64,000 bases of DNA. Source: Porticoccus sp002390525. Its GTDB lineage: Bacteria; Pseudomonadota; Gammaproteobacteria; Pseudomonadales; Porticoccaceae. The stretch is taken from positions 1,178,001-1,242,000 of the forward strand of contig OX044352.1 of NCBI GenBank assembly GCA_943846655.1, in the 5' to 3' direction. The notes under the pieces were generated by a model that worked only from the letters and a program-made list of their open reading frames with translations, did not search any database and was not told where the DNA came from. Made by a program: the position numbers and the translations under genes. Shown piece after piece: positions 31,798-40,286 of the stretch. The stretch's first letter is position 1. Every line of letters begins with the position of its first letter.

Positions 31798-33813
31798 TCA
31801 AACAATTCCATCTACCATCTTTTTCAAAGAAGTAATTTCATCTCTTATATTTGCAGCTGACTCAAACTCAAGATTTTTTGCACTCAAAAACATTTTTTCT
31901 TCTAAGATTTTTATTTTTTTCCATATATCCTGATCTGTATGTAGATTTGACCTGTCAAGCAAATCTAATTCAATATGATCTGTTATTTTTCGTGGCTTTT
32001 TGCCAGGAGTAACAGCAGCTCCTTCCATGATATCAGCTACAGATTTAACGATTCCACAAGGAGTAATATTATTATTGATATTATGCTTTATTTGAGCGCT
32101 TCGGCGATTCTCTGTTTCATTTATAGCTCTTTCCATTGATCCAGTTATCTTATCTGCATAAAGTATAGCTTTTCCGTCAATGTTTCTCGCAGCTCTACCG
32201 ATTGTCTGAATCATAGACTGCTCAGAACGTAGAAATCCTTCTTTGTCTGCATCAAATATCGCTACTAATGCTACCTCAGGAATATCCAACCCTTCTCTCA
32301 ATAGATTTATGCCAACGAGCACATCAAACTTACCTAGACGTAAATCTCTTATAATTTCTATTCGCTCTACTGTATCTATATCTGAATGCAAATAACGGAC
32401 TCTAATATCATGATCAGTAAGATAGTCTGTAAAGTCTTCAGCCATTCGCTTTGTAAGCACAGTTATGAGGACCCTTTGCTCTTTTCTAACACATAAGTTT
32501 ATCTCTGTAAGAACATCATCAACTTGAGAAACAGCTGGTCTTACAAAAATTTCTGGATCAAGAAGCCCAGTTGGTCTTACCACTTGGCGAACCACTTGGC
32601 CTTCATTAGCAGCCTCATATTTGCTTGGGGTAGCAGAAACAAAAATCATTTGCGGTGCCAAATTTTCCCATTCGTCAAATCTTAAGGGACGATTATCAAG
32701 CGCTGAAGGTAAACGAAAACCATATTCAACTAGTGTTTCTTTTCGTGAACGATCGCCTTTATACATTGCGCCGAGCTGAGGGATTGTTACATGTGACTCG
32801 TCGACGATCAGTAATGAGTCATCTGGTAAATAATCGAATAGTGTTGGGGGCGCCTCTCCTTTTTTTCGTCCCGAAAGATATCGGGAATAATTTTCAATTC
32901 CGTTACAGTAGCCCAGCTCGCCCATCATTTCTAGATCATAAGAACAGCGCTCTCTAAGTCTCTGCTCTTCAACTAACTTATGCGTTGATCTTAGCTGCTC
33001 TAAACGCTCAGCTAGCTCAGTTTTAATCTTATCTATAGCGTCCAAGATAACATCTCTAGGGGTAACATAATGTGATTTTGGATAGATTGTAATCCTTGGA
33101 ACACGTCTTGATATTTCTCCAGTTAATGGATCAAACAAAGATATAGTTTCAATGATATCGTCAAAAGTTTCTATCCGGACTGCATCTTGTGCAGAATCAG
33201 CAGGGTATATATCAATGACGTCTCCCCTTACTCGATAAGTAGAGCGTTGAAAAACAGCATCGTTTCTTGTGTATTGTAATTCTGCTAGGCGACGCAAAAT
33301 TGATCTTTGGTCTACCTCGTCCCCTCGAACCAAATGCAATAACATCTTAAGATAAGATTTTGGATCTCCCAATCCATATATAGATGAAACTGTTGCTACA
33401 ACAATCACATCTTTTCTCTCCAGTAAAGCCTTGGTAGCTGAAAGCCTCATCTGCTCAATATGCTGATTAATAGAAGCATCTTTTTCAATAAAAGTACCAG
33501 ATGATGGAACATATGCTTCCGGTTGGTAGTAGTCATAATAAGATACAAAATACTCGACAGCATTATCTGGAAAAAAATCTCTAAGCTCTCCATATAATTG
33601 AGCTGCAAGTGTTTTATTGTGAGCAAGAACAATTGCTGGTCGTTGAATCTCATTGATCACATTAGCGATTGTAAAAGTTTTTCCAGACCCAGTTACTCCA
33701 AGTAATGTTTGTGCTGCAAGCCCATGATTAAGACCATTTATCAGTTCAGCAATAGCTTTTGGCTGATCTCCGGCAGGATCATATGAACTAGTTAAATTAA
33801 AAGATTTTGACAC
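31798..33813 (-). CDS. uvrB: Excinuclease ABC subunit B
   Basis: Damage-verifying helicase-like subunit of nucleotide excision repair; works with UvrA/UvrC and downstream of Mfd. The 671 residues match the family. Walker A is LGVTGSGKTFTIANV (about 38-52), the beta-hairpin is YYDYYQPEAYVP, helicase motifs include VDESHVTIPQ and QTIGRAARN, and the C-terminal UVR domain is LEEKMFLSAKNLEFESAA. The start codon is GTG. No LexA box is visible in the upstream spacer, unlike E. coli uvrB. Confidence 0.98.
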   Translation of the reverse strand: MSKSFNLTSSYDPAGDQPKAIAELINGLNHGLAAQTLLGVTGSGKTFTIANVINEIQRPAIVLAHNKTLAAQLYGELRDFFPDNAVEYFVSYYDYYQPEAYVPSSGTFIEKDASINQHIEQMRLSATKALLERKDVIVVATVSSIYGLGDPKSYLKMLLHLVRGDEVDQRSILRRLAELQYTRNDAVFQRSTYRVRGDVIDIYPADSAQDAVRIETFDDIIETISLFDPLTGEISRRVPRITIYPKSHYVTPRDVILDAIDKIKTELAERLEQLRSTHKLVEEQRLRERCSYDLEMMGELGYCNGIENYSRYLSGRKKGEAPPTLFDYLPDDSLLIVDESHVTIPQLGAMYKGDRSRKETLVEYGFRLPSALDNRPLRFDEWENLAPQMIFVSATPSKYEAANEGQVVRQVVRPTGLLDPEIFVRPAVSQVDDVLTEINLCVRKEQRVLITVLTKRMAEDFTDYLTDHDIRVRYLHSDIDTVERIEIIRDLRLGKFDVLVGINLLREGLDIPEVALVAIFDADKEGFLRSEQSMIQTIGRAARNIDGKAILYADKITGSMERAINETENRRSAQIKHNINNNITPCGIVKSVADIMEGAAVTPGKKPRKITDHIELDLLDRSNLHTDQDIWKKIKILEEKMFLSAKNLEFESAANIRDEITSLKKMVDGIV

Positions 33814-33894
33814 TTATTGTTGCCTATATCGAGATGTAAATAATTTAAACCCATAAAAGATTATCAATGCGAATAATCAGATTTAGAATTAGGG

Positions 33895-33921
33895 TTGACT
33901 CACTCATTTTCGGTATATAAT
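33895..33921 (+). promoter_or_regulatory. Promoter of tRNA-Asn
   Basis: TTGACT (33895-33900) and a perfect TATAAT (33916-33921) are separated by 15 bases; shifting the -10 to TAATAT at 33918-33923 gives the standard 17. A CCCGCG discriminator follows, as in stringently controlled tRNA promoters, and tRNA-Asn begins 19 bases after the -10. Confidence 0.65.
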
Positions 33922-33939
33922 ATACCCGCGTCTTTACGA

Positions 33940-34015
33940 TCCGCCTTAGCTCAGTTGGTAGAGCAAATGACTGTTAATCATTGGGTCGCTGGTTCGAGCC
34001 CAGCAGGCGGAGCCA
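33940..34015 (+). tRNA. tRNA-Asn (anticodon GTT)
   Basis: A 76-base cloverleaf on the plus strand. The acceptor TCCGCCT pairs with AGGCGGA, the anticodon loop is CTGTTAA, the T arm contains GGTTCGAGCCC, and GCCA ends the gene. It is transcribed away from uvrB and toward the convergent pyrF. Confidence 0.97.
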
Positions 34016-34096
34016 TTATTAGTAGACTTAAATTTTATATTCGCTAAGCTCCCTTCAAATCAACTTAATTTTCTAAAAGCTTTGACGAGTAATTTT

Positions 34097-34810
34097 TTAC
34101 TTAAAAGTTTTTTTTGATATCTCATGACTTATGCGTCTTAACGTATCAGCCGGGTTCGACGCTTGGGTAACCGGTCGACCAATAACCAAATAACTGCTGC
34201 CATTAATTATAGCTTGAGATGGTGATAAGATTCGACTTTGATCGTCAATCTTAATTGAATTAAGGCGTATCCCGGGTGTCACTATTATAAAATCGTCTCC
34301 ATGTATTTTTCTTAGCATCTCAGCCTCTATCCCTGAGGCTACAACGCCATCCATACCCGATTTTTTTGACAGCCAAGCAAGCTCGTTAACTTGCTTATCT
34401 ACATCATGCATAACTCCGATTTCATCAAGATCTTTGTTGTTAAAACTAGTTAAGACTGTTACTGCTACAAGTAACATTTCACTTCCACTTTTATCAAGTG
34501 TGTTTTTCGCGCCCTCCATCATTTCTGTTCCGCCAGATGCATGTAAATTTGACATCCATACCCCCAGATCTGAAGCAGCTTTAACGGCTTTAGAGACAGT
34601 ACTAGGTATATCATGAAATTTTAGATCTAAGAAGACATCGAAACCTTTTTTTACTAGCAGTGATACAAAATCTGGCCCGCAACTTGTGAAGAGTTCTTTC
34701 CCAACCTTCAGCTTACATAATGTTGGATCAATTGTTTCAACAAACTCCATTGCATGTGTCGAATTATTATAATCAAGGGCAACAATAATCCTTGGATTAT
34801 TGATTTTCAT
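34097..34810 (-). CDS. pyrF: Orotidine 5'-phosphate decarboxylase
   Basis: Last step of UMP synthesis. The 237 residues fit the family. The catalytic DLKFHDIP block (Asp-Lys-x-x-x-Asp, about 60-67) is visible, with IIVALDYNN at the start, VTPGIRL, and the phosphate-binding YLVIGRPVTQA near the end. The start overlaps the lapA stop by 4 bases. The usual lapB gene between lapA and pyrF is missing. Confidence 0.97.
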   Translation of the reverse strand: MKINNPRIIVALDYNNSTHAMEFVETIDPTLCKLKVGKELFTSCGPDFVSLLVKKGFDVFLDLKFHDIPSTVSKAVKAASDLGVWMSNLHASGGTEMMEGAKNTLDKSGSEMLLVAVTVLTSFNNKDLDEIGVMHDVDKQVNELAWLSKKSGMDGVVASGIEAEMLRKIHGDDFIIVTPGIRLNSIKIDDQSRILSPSQAIINGSSYLVIGRPVTQASNPADTLRRISHEISKKTFK

Positions 34811-35118
34811 AACTTTGATTCCTTGTTTTTTGCAGCGGATTCGAATTTAGCGAGCTGTTTTTTTACGTTATTTAACTTAAATTTTTGAGCAATCATGACT
34901 GTAGAGGTCAATATCATAGTAATTAGACAGCCTAGGCAAAAACTTATAAGCAACCAGAGGCCTTGTGGTAGTAATCTTGATTCAAAATCAAAAATTTTAA
35001 AGAAAATTAGATCCTGATTATCCATTACAAGACATGACCCGAGGATGACGGAAATCGAGGTAAGAGTTAGCCATATAATATTTCTTAGCGCTGACACAGG
35101 AACTCCAAAAAAACGCAC
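34807..35118 (-). CDS. lapA: LapA-like inner-membrane protein (DUF1049)
   Basis: A 103-residue membrane protein with two hydrophobic helices (about 13-31 and 52-76) and a C-terminal coiled, Lys-rich cytoplasmic tail (KKQLAKFESAAKNK). This is the layout of LapA, which works with LapB in balancing lipopolysaccharide synthesis. The start is GTG at 35118. Position between ihfB and pyrF supports the assignment, but no lapB follows here. Confidence 0.8.
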   Translation of the reverse strand: MRFFGVPVSALRNIIWLTLTSISVILGSCLVMDNQDLIFFKIFDFESRLLPQGLWLLISFCLGCLITMILTSTVMIAQKFKLNNVKKQLAKFESAAKNKESKL

Positions 35119-35197
35119 ATAGGTATTATGGCGTTAATTATAATAAAATTCCTCTTGTTTTGGCGAGACAAGCATAGAATAAGTGAAATAATAAACC

Positions 35198-35482
35198 TTA
35201 TTTAGAATTATTGACTCTCATTCTTAGCTCTTTACCTGGCTTGAAATAAGGTACAGACCTACTTGGTAGATGAACAGAGACGCCTGTTTTAGGGTTTCTA
35301 CCCAATCGAGCTGGACGGTGATGTAAGCAGAAACTTCCAAAACCCCTTATCTCTATTCTCTCATTTTTGCAGAGCGTGCTAGCCATTTTTTCTAACACCA
35401 TCTTTACAGCAAGTTCAACATCGCCAGATGTTAACTGATCTTGGCTATCTACAATAGATTCTATTAATTCTGATTTCGTCAT
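35198..35482 (-). CDS. ihfB: Integration host factor subunit beta
   Basis: Partner of IhfA in DNA bending. The 94 residues start MTKSELIESI; the arm RPARLGRNPKTGVSVHLPS and the end VPYFKPGKELRMRVN match IhfB. It follows rpsA, the conserved rpsA-ihfB order. Confidence 0.97.
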   Translation of the reverse strand: MTKSELIESIVDSQDQLTSGDVELAVKMVLEKMASTLCKNERIEIRGFGSFCLHHRPARLGRNPKTGVSVHLPSRSVPYFKPGKELRMRVNNSK

Positions 35483-35562
35483 AAATAAATTTATCGCATA
35501 ATCGATTATTACATTTGATTAACTATATAGCTTAGTTGTATTCAAACAAGCAAACTTAAAAA

Positions 35563-37245
35563 TTAATCCTCTTTATTATCCATTTGAGCTTTTATTAAAT
35601 CACCTATGGTTGTGGGAGATATACCTTCTGCTTCAGACTTCTTATGCTCTTTAACTGCAGTTTTTTCTTCATCTACATCCTTAGCTTTTATTGATAAGGA
35701 TATCGTACGATTTTTTCTATCTACATTAATTATTTTCGTTTCTACCTCATCACCTTCTTTAAGGATCTTAGTTGCATCATCTACTTTTTCTTGAGATAGC
35801 TCTGTCACCTTCAATATTGCATCTATGCCCTCACTTAGGGAGATAGTCGCTTCTTTAGCACTCACTTTTGCAACTGAACCGATAACAATTGAACCTTTGT
35901 CAAATTCTGCTACATAACTTAGAAAGGGGTCATCTCCAAGCTGTTTTATACCCAAAGAGATTCGCTCTCTTTCTGAATCTATTGATAAGATAACGGTCTC
36001 AACTTCATCACCTTTCGTATAGCTACGAACAGCGTCCTCGCCTGCGTCATCCCATGAGATATCAGATAAATGAACTAGTCCATCTATTCCTCCATTTAAG
36101 CCAATGAAGATCCCAAAATCAGTAATTGATTTGATATTACCGGTAATTTTATCCCCTTTTTTATTTGTTGTGCCAAACTCATCCCAGGGGTTCATAAAGC
36201 ACTGTTTAACTCCTAAAGAAATCCTTCTACGCTCTTGATCTATATCTAAAATCATTACTTCCACTTCATCACCCAGCTGAACGACTTTGGATGGATGAAT
36301 ATTTTTATTAGTCCAATCCATTTCCGAAACGTGAACTAATCCTTCAACACCATCTTCTAATTCCGCAAAACAACCATAATCGGTTAGATTAGTGACCGTT
36401 GCTTTTGTACGAGCCCCCTGTGGGTAACGGCCTGTGATATCAGCCCAAGGATCTTCTCCCATTTGTTTCATACCTAAAGATACTCGGTTGCGTTCTCGAT
36501 CAAATTTAAGTATTTTGACATCGACATCATCACCTACATTTACTATCTCAGAAGGATGTTTGATTCGCTTCCAAGACATATCTGTAATATGCAAAAGACC
36601 ATCAATGCCTCCAAGATCGACAAAGGCGCCATAATCTGTAAGGTTTTTGATCAAACCTTTTACTGTCATCCCCTCTTCGAGGTTTGCGAGCATTTCATCG
36701 CGCTCATCTGTATTGACTTGCTCCATAACGGCGCGTCTTGATACAACAACGTTGTTACGCTTCTGATCAAGCTTAATTACTTTAAATTCCAATGGTTTAT
36801 TTTCAAGATGAGAAGTATCTCGAATGGGTCGAACATCTATCAAAGAACCTGGCAAAAAGGCTCTTAATCCTTGCACCTCGACGGTGAATCCACCTTTAAC
36901 TTTGCCACTTATAATTCCGATGACCGCTTCCTCTGCTTTCAAAGCAGCGTCTAATATTATCCATGATTCCGCCGCACGAGCTTTTTCTCTTGACAACCTT
37001 GTTGCACCAAAGCCATCTTCAACAGCCTCAAGAGATACTTTTACTTCGTCACCTATATTTATTGAAATTTCACCATTATCATCAAAAAATTCTTCTTTTG
37101 AGATTACGCCTTCAGACTTCAAACCTGTATGAACTGTAACCCAATCTTTATCAATATCTGTAATGACTCCGGTGATAATGGAACCGGAATTCATCTCAAT
37201 GGTTTTTAAACTCTCTTCGAATAATTCTGCGAAACTTGAACTCAT
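35563..37245 (-). CDS. rpsA: 30S ribosomal protein S1
   Basis: Binds mRNA and promotes translation initiation. I choose the ATG at 37245 (MSSSFAELFEESLK), giving 560 residues against 557 in E. coli; a start at 37302 adds residues without homology. Six S1/OB-fold repeats are visible, the best marked by GLINDYGAFVDLGGIDGLLHITDMSW-type blocks near bases 36660-36580 and by similar blocks near 36390, 36130 and 35860. It lies downstream of cmk as in E. coli and Pseudomonas. Confidence 0.97.
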   Translation of the reverse strand: MSSSFAELFEESLKTIEMNSGSIITGVITDIDKDWVTVHTGLKSEGVISKEEFFDDNGEISINIGDEVKVSLEAVEDGFGATRLSREKARAAESWIILDAALKAEEAVIGIISGKVKGGFTVEVQGLRAFLPGSLIDVRPIRDTSHLENKPLEFKVIKLDQKRNNVVVSRRAVMEQVNTDERDEMLANLEEGMTVKGLIKNLTDYGAFVDLGGIDGLLHITDMSWKRIKHPSEIVNVGDDVDVKILKFDRERNRVSLGMKQMGEDPWADITGRYPQGARTKATVTNLTDYGCFAELEDGVEGLVHVSEMDWTNKNIHPSKVVQLGDEVEVMILDIDQERRRISLGVKQCFMNPWDEFGTTNKKGDKITGNIKSITDFGIFIGLNGGIDGLVHLSDISWDDAGEDAVRSYTKGDEVETVILSIDSERERISLGIKQLGDDPFLSYVAEFDKGSIVIGSVAKVSAKEATISLSEGIDAILKVTELSQEKVDDATKILKEGDEVETKIINVDRKNRTISLSIKAKDVDEEKTAVKEHKKSEAEGISPTTIGDLIKAQMDNKED

Positions 37246-37385
37246 AGGAGTACCTTGTAGGAATGTAGAGCTTATTGTTGAGTAAGCTCTTTTTAACCAC
37301 ATTACCAGTTATGTGGGCTATTTATAAAAAGTATAAGTAAATTTTCTCTGGTTAAAGATTTACATATACTGCGTTTATATAATGT

Positions 37386-37853
37386 TTAGATGCCATTATT
37401 TTTGGCAATTTTTAATACTATTTGCAACACTTCATCAATAGTCATTTTTGAGCTATCAATAACGAAGGCATTTTCTGCAGCAACCATCGGCGAGAACTTA
37501 CGATTTATATCTCTCGTATCGCGCTCCTTAACCTGCTTTACAAAGGATGCAAGGCTAACATCTTTATTTGTATCCTTCAACTGATTATAGCGTCTCTCTG
37601 CTCTGATTTCAGGGCTTGCAGTGAGAAAAATTTTTGCTGTTGCGCCAGGAAATACAACTGTACCCATATCACGACCGTCTGCTATTAAACCAGGGGATTT
37701 TACAAAAGCACGCTGTCGATCTAATAAAGCAGTTCTTACCTTCGGATAAGCTGCAATGATCGATGCATCAGTTCCAATATTCTCAGACCTAATAGCCGAA
37801 GAAACATCCTCGCCCTCAAGAATTATTTTTATCTGATGATTTATCACTGGCAT
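37386..37853 (-). CDS. cmk: Cytidylate kinase, C-terminal part (frameshifted)
   Basis: Carries the CMP-binding and lid regions: ILEGEDVSSAIRSENIG, RQRAFVKSPGLIADGRDMGTVVFP and the RDTRDINR lid. The ATG at 37853 gives a few non-homologous residues (MPVINHQ) before homology begins at IKIILEGEDV. The N-terminal P-loop half is at 37816-38067 in another frame. Loss of one base in the T5 run at 37826-37830 would join the halves into a protein of normal length (about 226 residues). Confidence 0.88.
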   Translation of the reverse strand: MPVINHQIKIILEGEDVSSAIRSENIGTDASIIAAYPKVRTALLDRQRAFVKSPGLIADGRDMGTVVFPGATAKIFLTASPEIRAERRYNQLKDTNKDVSLASFVKQVKERDTRDINRKFSPMVAAENAFVIDSSKMTIDEVLQIVLKIAKNNGI

Positions 37854-38067
37854 TAAATGTTACATCCATATGCCTCGCTAATAGGGCAACTGAGTCTACG
37901 GTATGAACATCTACTTTGTGCCTTTTAGTGGCTAAGGCAAGCAATCTGTACAAAGCACCACTATCAAGATAATGAAATCCTAAGTTTATGGCTAATAATT
38001 GACAGACGGTTCCCTTTCCAGAGCCACTTGGCCCATCTACTGTAATTATTGGTGGATGCTTAGTCAT
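37816..38067 (-). CDS. cmk: Cytidylate kinase, N-terminal part (frameshifted)
   Basis: Phosphorylates CMP and dCMP. It contains the P-loop VDGPSGSGKGTVCQ (about 10-23) and the DSGALYRLLALAT motif (about 36-48), then LARHMDVTFN. It stops after SDKNNS just where the conserved LEGED should begin, so alone it cannot be active. The ATG shares one base with the tyrA-aroA stop (TAATG), implying translational coupling. Confidence 0.88.
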   Translation of the reverse strand: MTKHPPIITVDGPSGSGKGTVCQLLAINLGFHYLDSGALYRLLALATKRHKVDVHTVDSVALLARHMDVTFNASDKSSDKNNS

Positions 38068-40286
38068 TATCTAAGCACCTCAGATATAGTTAATCCTGAC
38101 TTATTTGCTAATTCAATAAAGTTTGGAAAAGAAGTGGCAACATTCTTACAATTTTTAATTAAAATACTATCTTTAGATATCAATGCAGCAATACTAAATG
38201 CCATAGATATTCGGTGGTCGTCGTTGCTATCAACCTCTCCACCAGATAGTGTACCTCCCTGAATCTCTAAGCCATCAGGCTTAGTTGCTACGTTTATACC
38301 AAGTGATAATAGGCCAGCTGCCATTGCTTGAATTCTATCGCTTTCCTTAAATCTAAGCTCTGAAGCCCCATTGAGTGTAGTTTTTCCATCTGCGCAGGCT
38401 GCGGCAATAAATAAAGCAGGAAATTCATCTATTGCTAAAGCAACTTGTTCCAAAGGAATCACAATTCCACGTAAAGGGGCATAGCGAACGCGAATGTCCG
38501 CAACTGGCTCCCCTCCTACTTCTCTTTGTTTAAATAGCTCTATATCAGCACCCATCATTTTTAAAATATTTATGACACCGATTCTTGTTGGGTTGACCCC
38601 AACAAAAGGTAAAATAATATCTGAGCCAGGTGCGATAGATGCAGCGACCATGTAAAATGCTGCTGAAGAAATATCTGCGGGGACGTCAATTTTTGTAGAT
38701 ATCAGTTCATTGCCGCCTTTAATAGTTATAGTTGAGTTATCTTTGCTAATTTTACAACCAAAGGCACCAAGCATCCGTTCTGTATGATCTCTTGTAGTAG
38801 CACTCTCTTTTACAATAGTATTACTTTTAACATACAAACCTGCTAGCAAAATACATGATTTAACCTGCGCGCTTGCCATTGGCAATTCGTAATAAATAGA
38901 GTTAAGTGCTTTGTTTCCTTTAATCTTGAGGGGCGGAAGTCCTGACTCAGCTGCTTCTATAAAAGCACCCATCATTTTTAGGGGTGTTACCACACGACCC
39001 ATAGGTCTTTTTGATAAGGACTCATCTCCCGTTAAAACAACATCAAATAGTTGGGCTGACAGTAATCCAGACAGTAGTCTCATTGATGTACCAGAATTTC
39101 CCAAGTAAAGTGGACCAGGGGGTTGTTTCAAGCCATTTAGTCCGACACCATATATTTTTATATTCCCATCATTTGGACCTTCAATAACAACGCCCATATC
39201 TCTAAATGCCTGAAGTGTTGCTAGACTGTCCTCACCCTCTAAAAAGCCAGTAATATATGTGGTTCCCTTAGCAATTGATCCAAGAATAATTGCACGATGG
39301 GAAATAGACTTATCCCCAGGCACTTTTATAGTTCCCTTAATACAACCACCTGAAGAAGCTCTATAATCAATGATCTTTTCAGTAGGCTCTATGTATGCTT
39401 TATCTTCTCTTATTTTCTTAAAATGATTTCTCGCTTCTTTTGCACGTGTAAAAATACCTATCAAGCATTTACCATCCTTGTTTGCTATTGCTTGTTTTAT
39501 TTGATCGATATGGCCACTAAAATTATTCAAAGCTGATAGAACAGCTTTATCGTTCGCTAAGACAATATCGTGCCACATGACAGGATCACTGGCTGCTATT
39601 CTTGTAAAATCCGAGAATCCTCCTGCAGCATATCGAAATGCTTCCTGATTTTTTCTTATACCTGACAGCATTTCAACTAAACCATATGCAAGCATGTGCG
39701 GTAAATGACTAGTAGCAGCTAAAATTTCATCGTGATCAGTGGTCGACATTTCACTGACTGTAGCTCCAATACCTGCCCAAATTGACGAAACTTTTTTAAT
39801 ATGACTTGCATTTGTCTCGGTTAGTGGAGTTAAAATTACCTGATGATTTTCAAATAAAAGAGAATTAATTGACTTAATGCCGCTTTTTTCTGAGCCAGCT
39901 ATGGGGTGGCCAGGAACAAATTGTGGTGGATTAAATCCATATATATCATGTACGCATTTAACTATTGATCCCTTTACACTTGATACATCTGTAATTGTTA
40001 CTGAACGATCAAGTAGTTTATGAAGCTTGATAATTACGCCTTCAACCGAAAGTGCTGGCACTGCTATGACAACCAAATCATTCGCACCTAAATCAGCTGG
40101 AAGATCATTTATATCTCTAATAGTTTCGTCCACAACACCTAATTTAAGTGCTTCGACTAATGTCTCATGACTTCTAGAACAACCTATAACCCAACTACAA
40201 AGCTTACGCTCTTTTACAGCTTTCGCTAAACTTCCTCCAATCAAACCTAAGCCAATCACAAATAAACGATCTAATTTTTTTGTCAT
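38067..40286 (-). CDS. aroA: Bifunctional prephenate dehydrogenase / EPSP synthase (TyrA-AroA fusion)
   Basis: One 739-residue protein with two enzymes. Residues about 1-290 are a TyrA prephenate dehydrogenase (Rossmann GLGLIGGSLAKAVKE, HPIAGSEKSGI, HLPHMLAYGLV). Residues about 310-739 are a class I AroA (PGDKSISHRAIILGSIAKG, LGNSGTSMRLL, SKRPMGRVVTPL, LRFKESDRI). It serves both the shikimate pathway and tyrosine synthesis, and the same fusion occurs in Pseudomonas. It overlaps hisC by 4 bases upstream and cmk by one base downstream, so hisC-tyrA/aroA-cmk is probably one operon. Confidence 0.96.
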   Translation of the reverse strand: MTKKLDRLFVIGLGLIGGSLAKAVKERKLCSWVIGCSRSHETLVEALKLGVVDETIRDINDLPADLGANDLVVIAVPALSVEGVIIKLHKLLDRSVTITDVSSVKGSIVKCVHDIYGFNPPQFVPGHPIAGSEKSGIKSINSLLFENHQVILTPLTETNASHIKKVSSIWAGIGATVSEMSTTDHDEILAATSHLPHMLAYGLVEMLSGIRKNQEAFRYAAGGFSDFTRIAASDPVMWHDIVLANDKAVLSALNNFSGHIDQIKQAIANKDGKCLIGIFTRAKEARNHFKKIREDKAYIEPTEKIIDYRASSGGCIKGTIKVPGDKSISHRAIILGSIAKGTTYITGFLEGEDSLATLQAFRDMGVVIEGPNDGNIKIYGVGLNGLKQPPGPLYLGNSGTSMRLLSGLLSAQLFDVVLTGDESLSKRPMGRVVTPLKMMGAFIEAAESGLPPLKIKGNKALNSIYYELPMASAQVKSCILLAGLYVKSNTIVKESATTRDHTERMLGAFGCKISKDNSTITIKGGNELISTKIDVPADISSAAFYMVAASIAPGSDIILPFVGVNPTRIGVINILKMMGADIELFKQREVGGEPVADIRVRYAPLRGIVIPLEQVALAIDEFPALFIAAACADGKTTLNGASELRFKESDRIQAMAAGLLSLGINVATKPDGLEIQGGTLSGGEVDSNDDHRISMAFSIAALISKDSILIKNCKNVATSFPNFIELANKSGLTISEVLR

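Noticed and set aside
33814..33894. A LexA box upstream of uvrB
   Set aside because: No CTGT-N8-ACAG or near match in the spacer before the GTG start.
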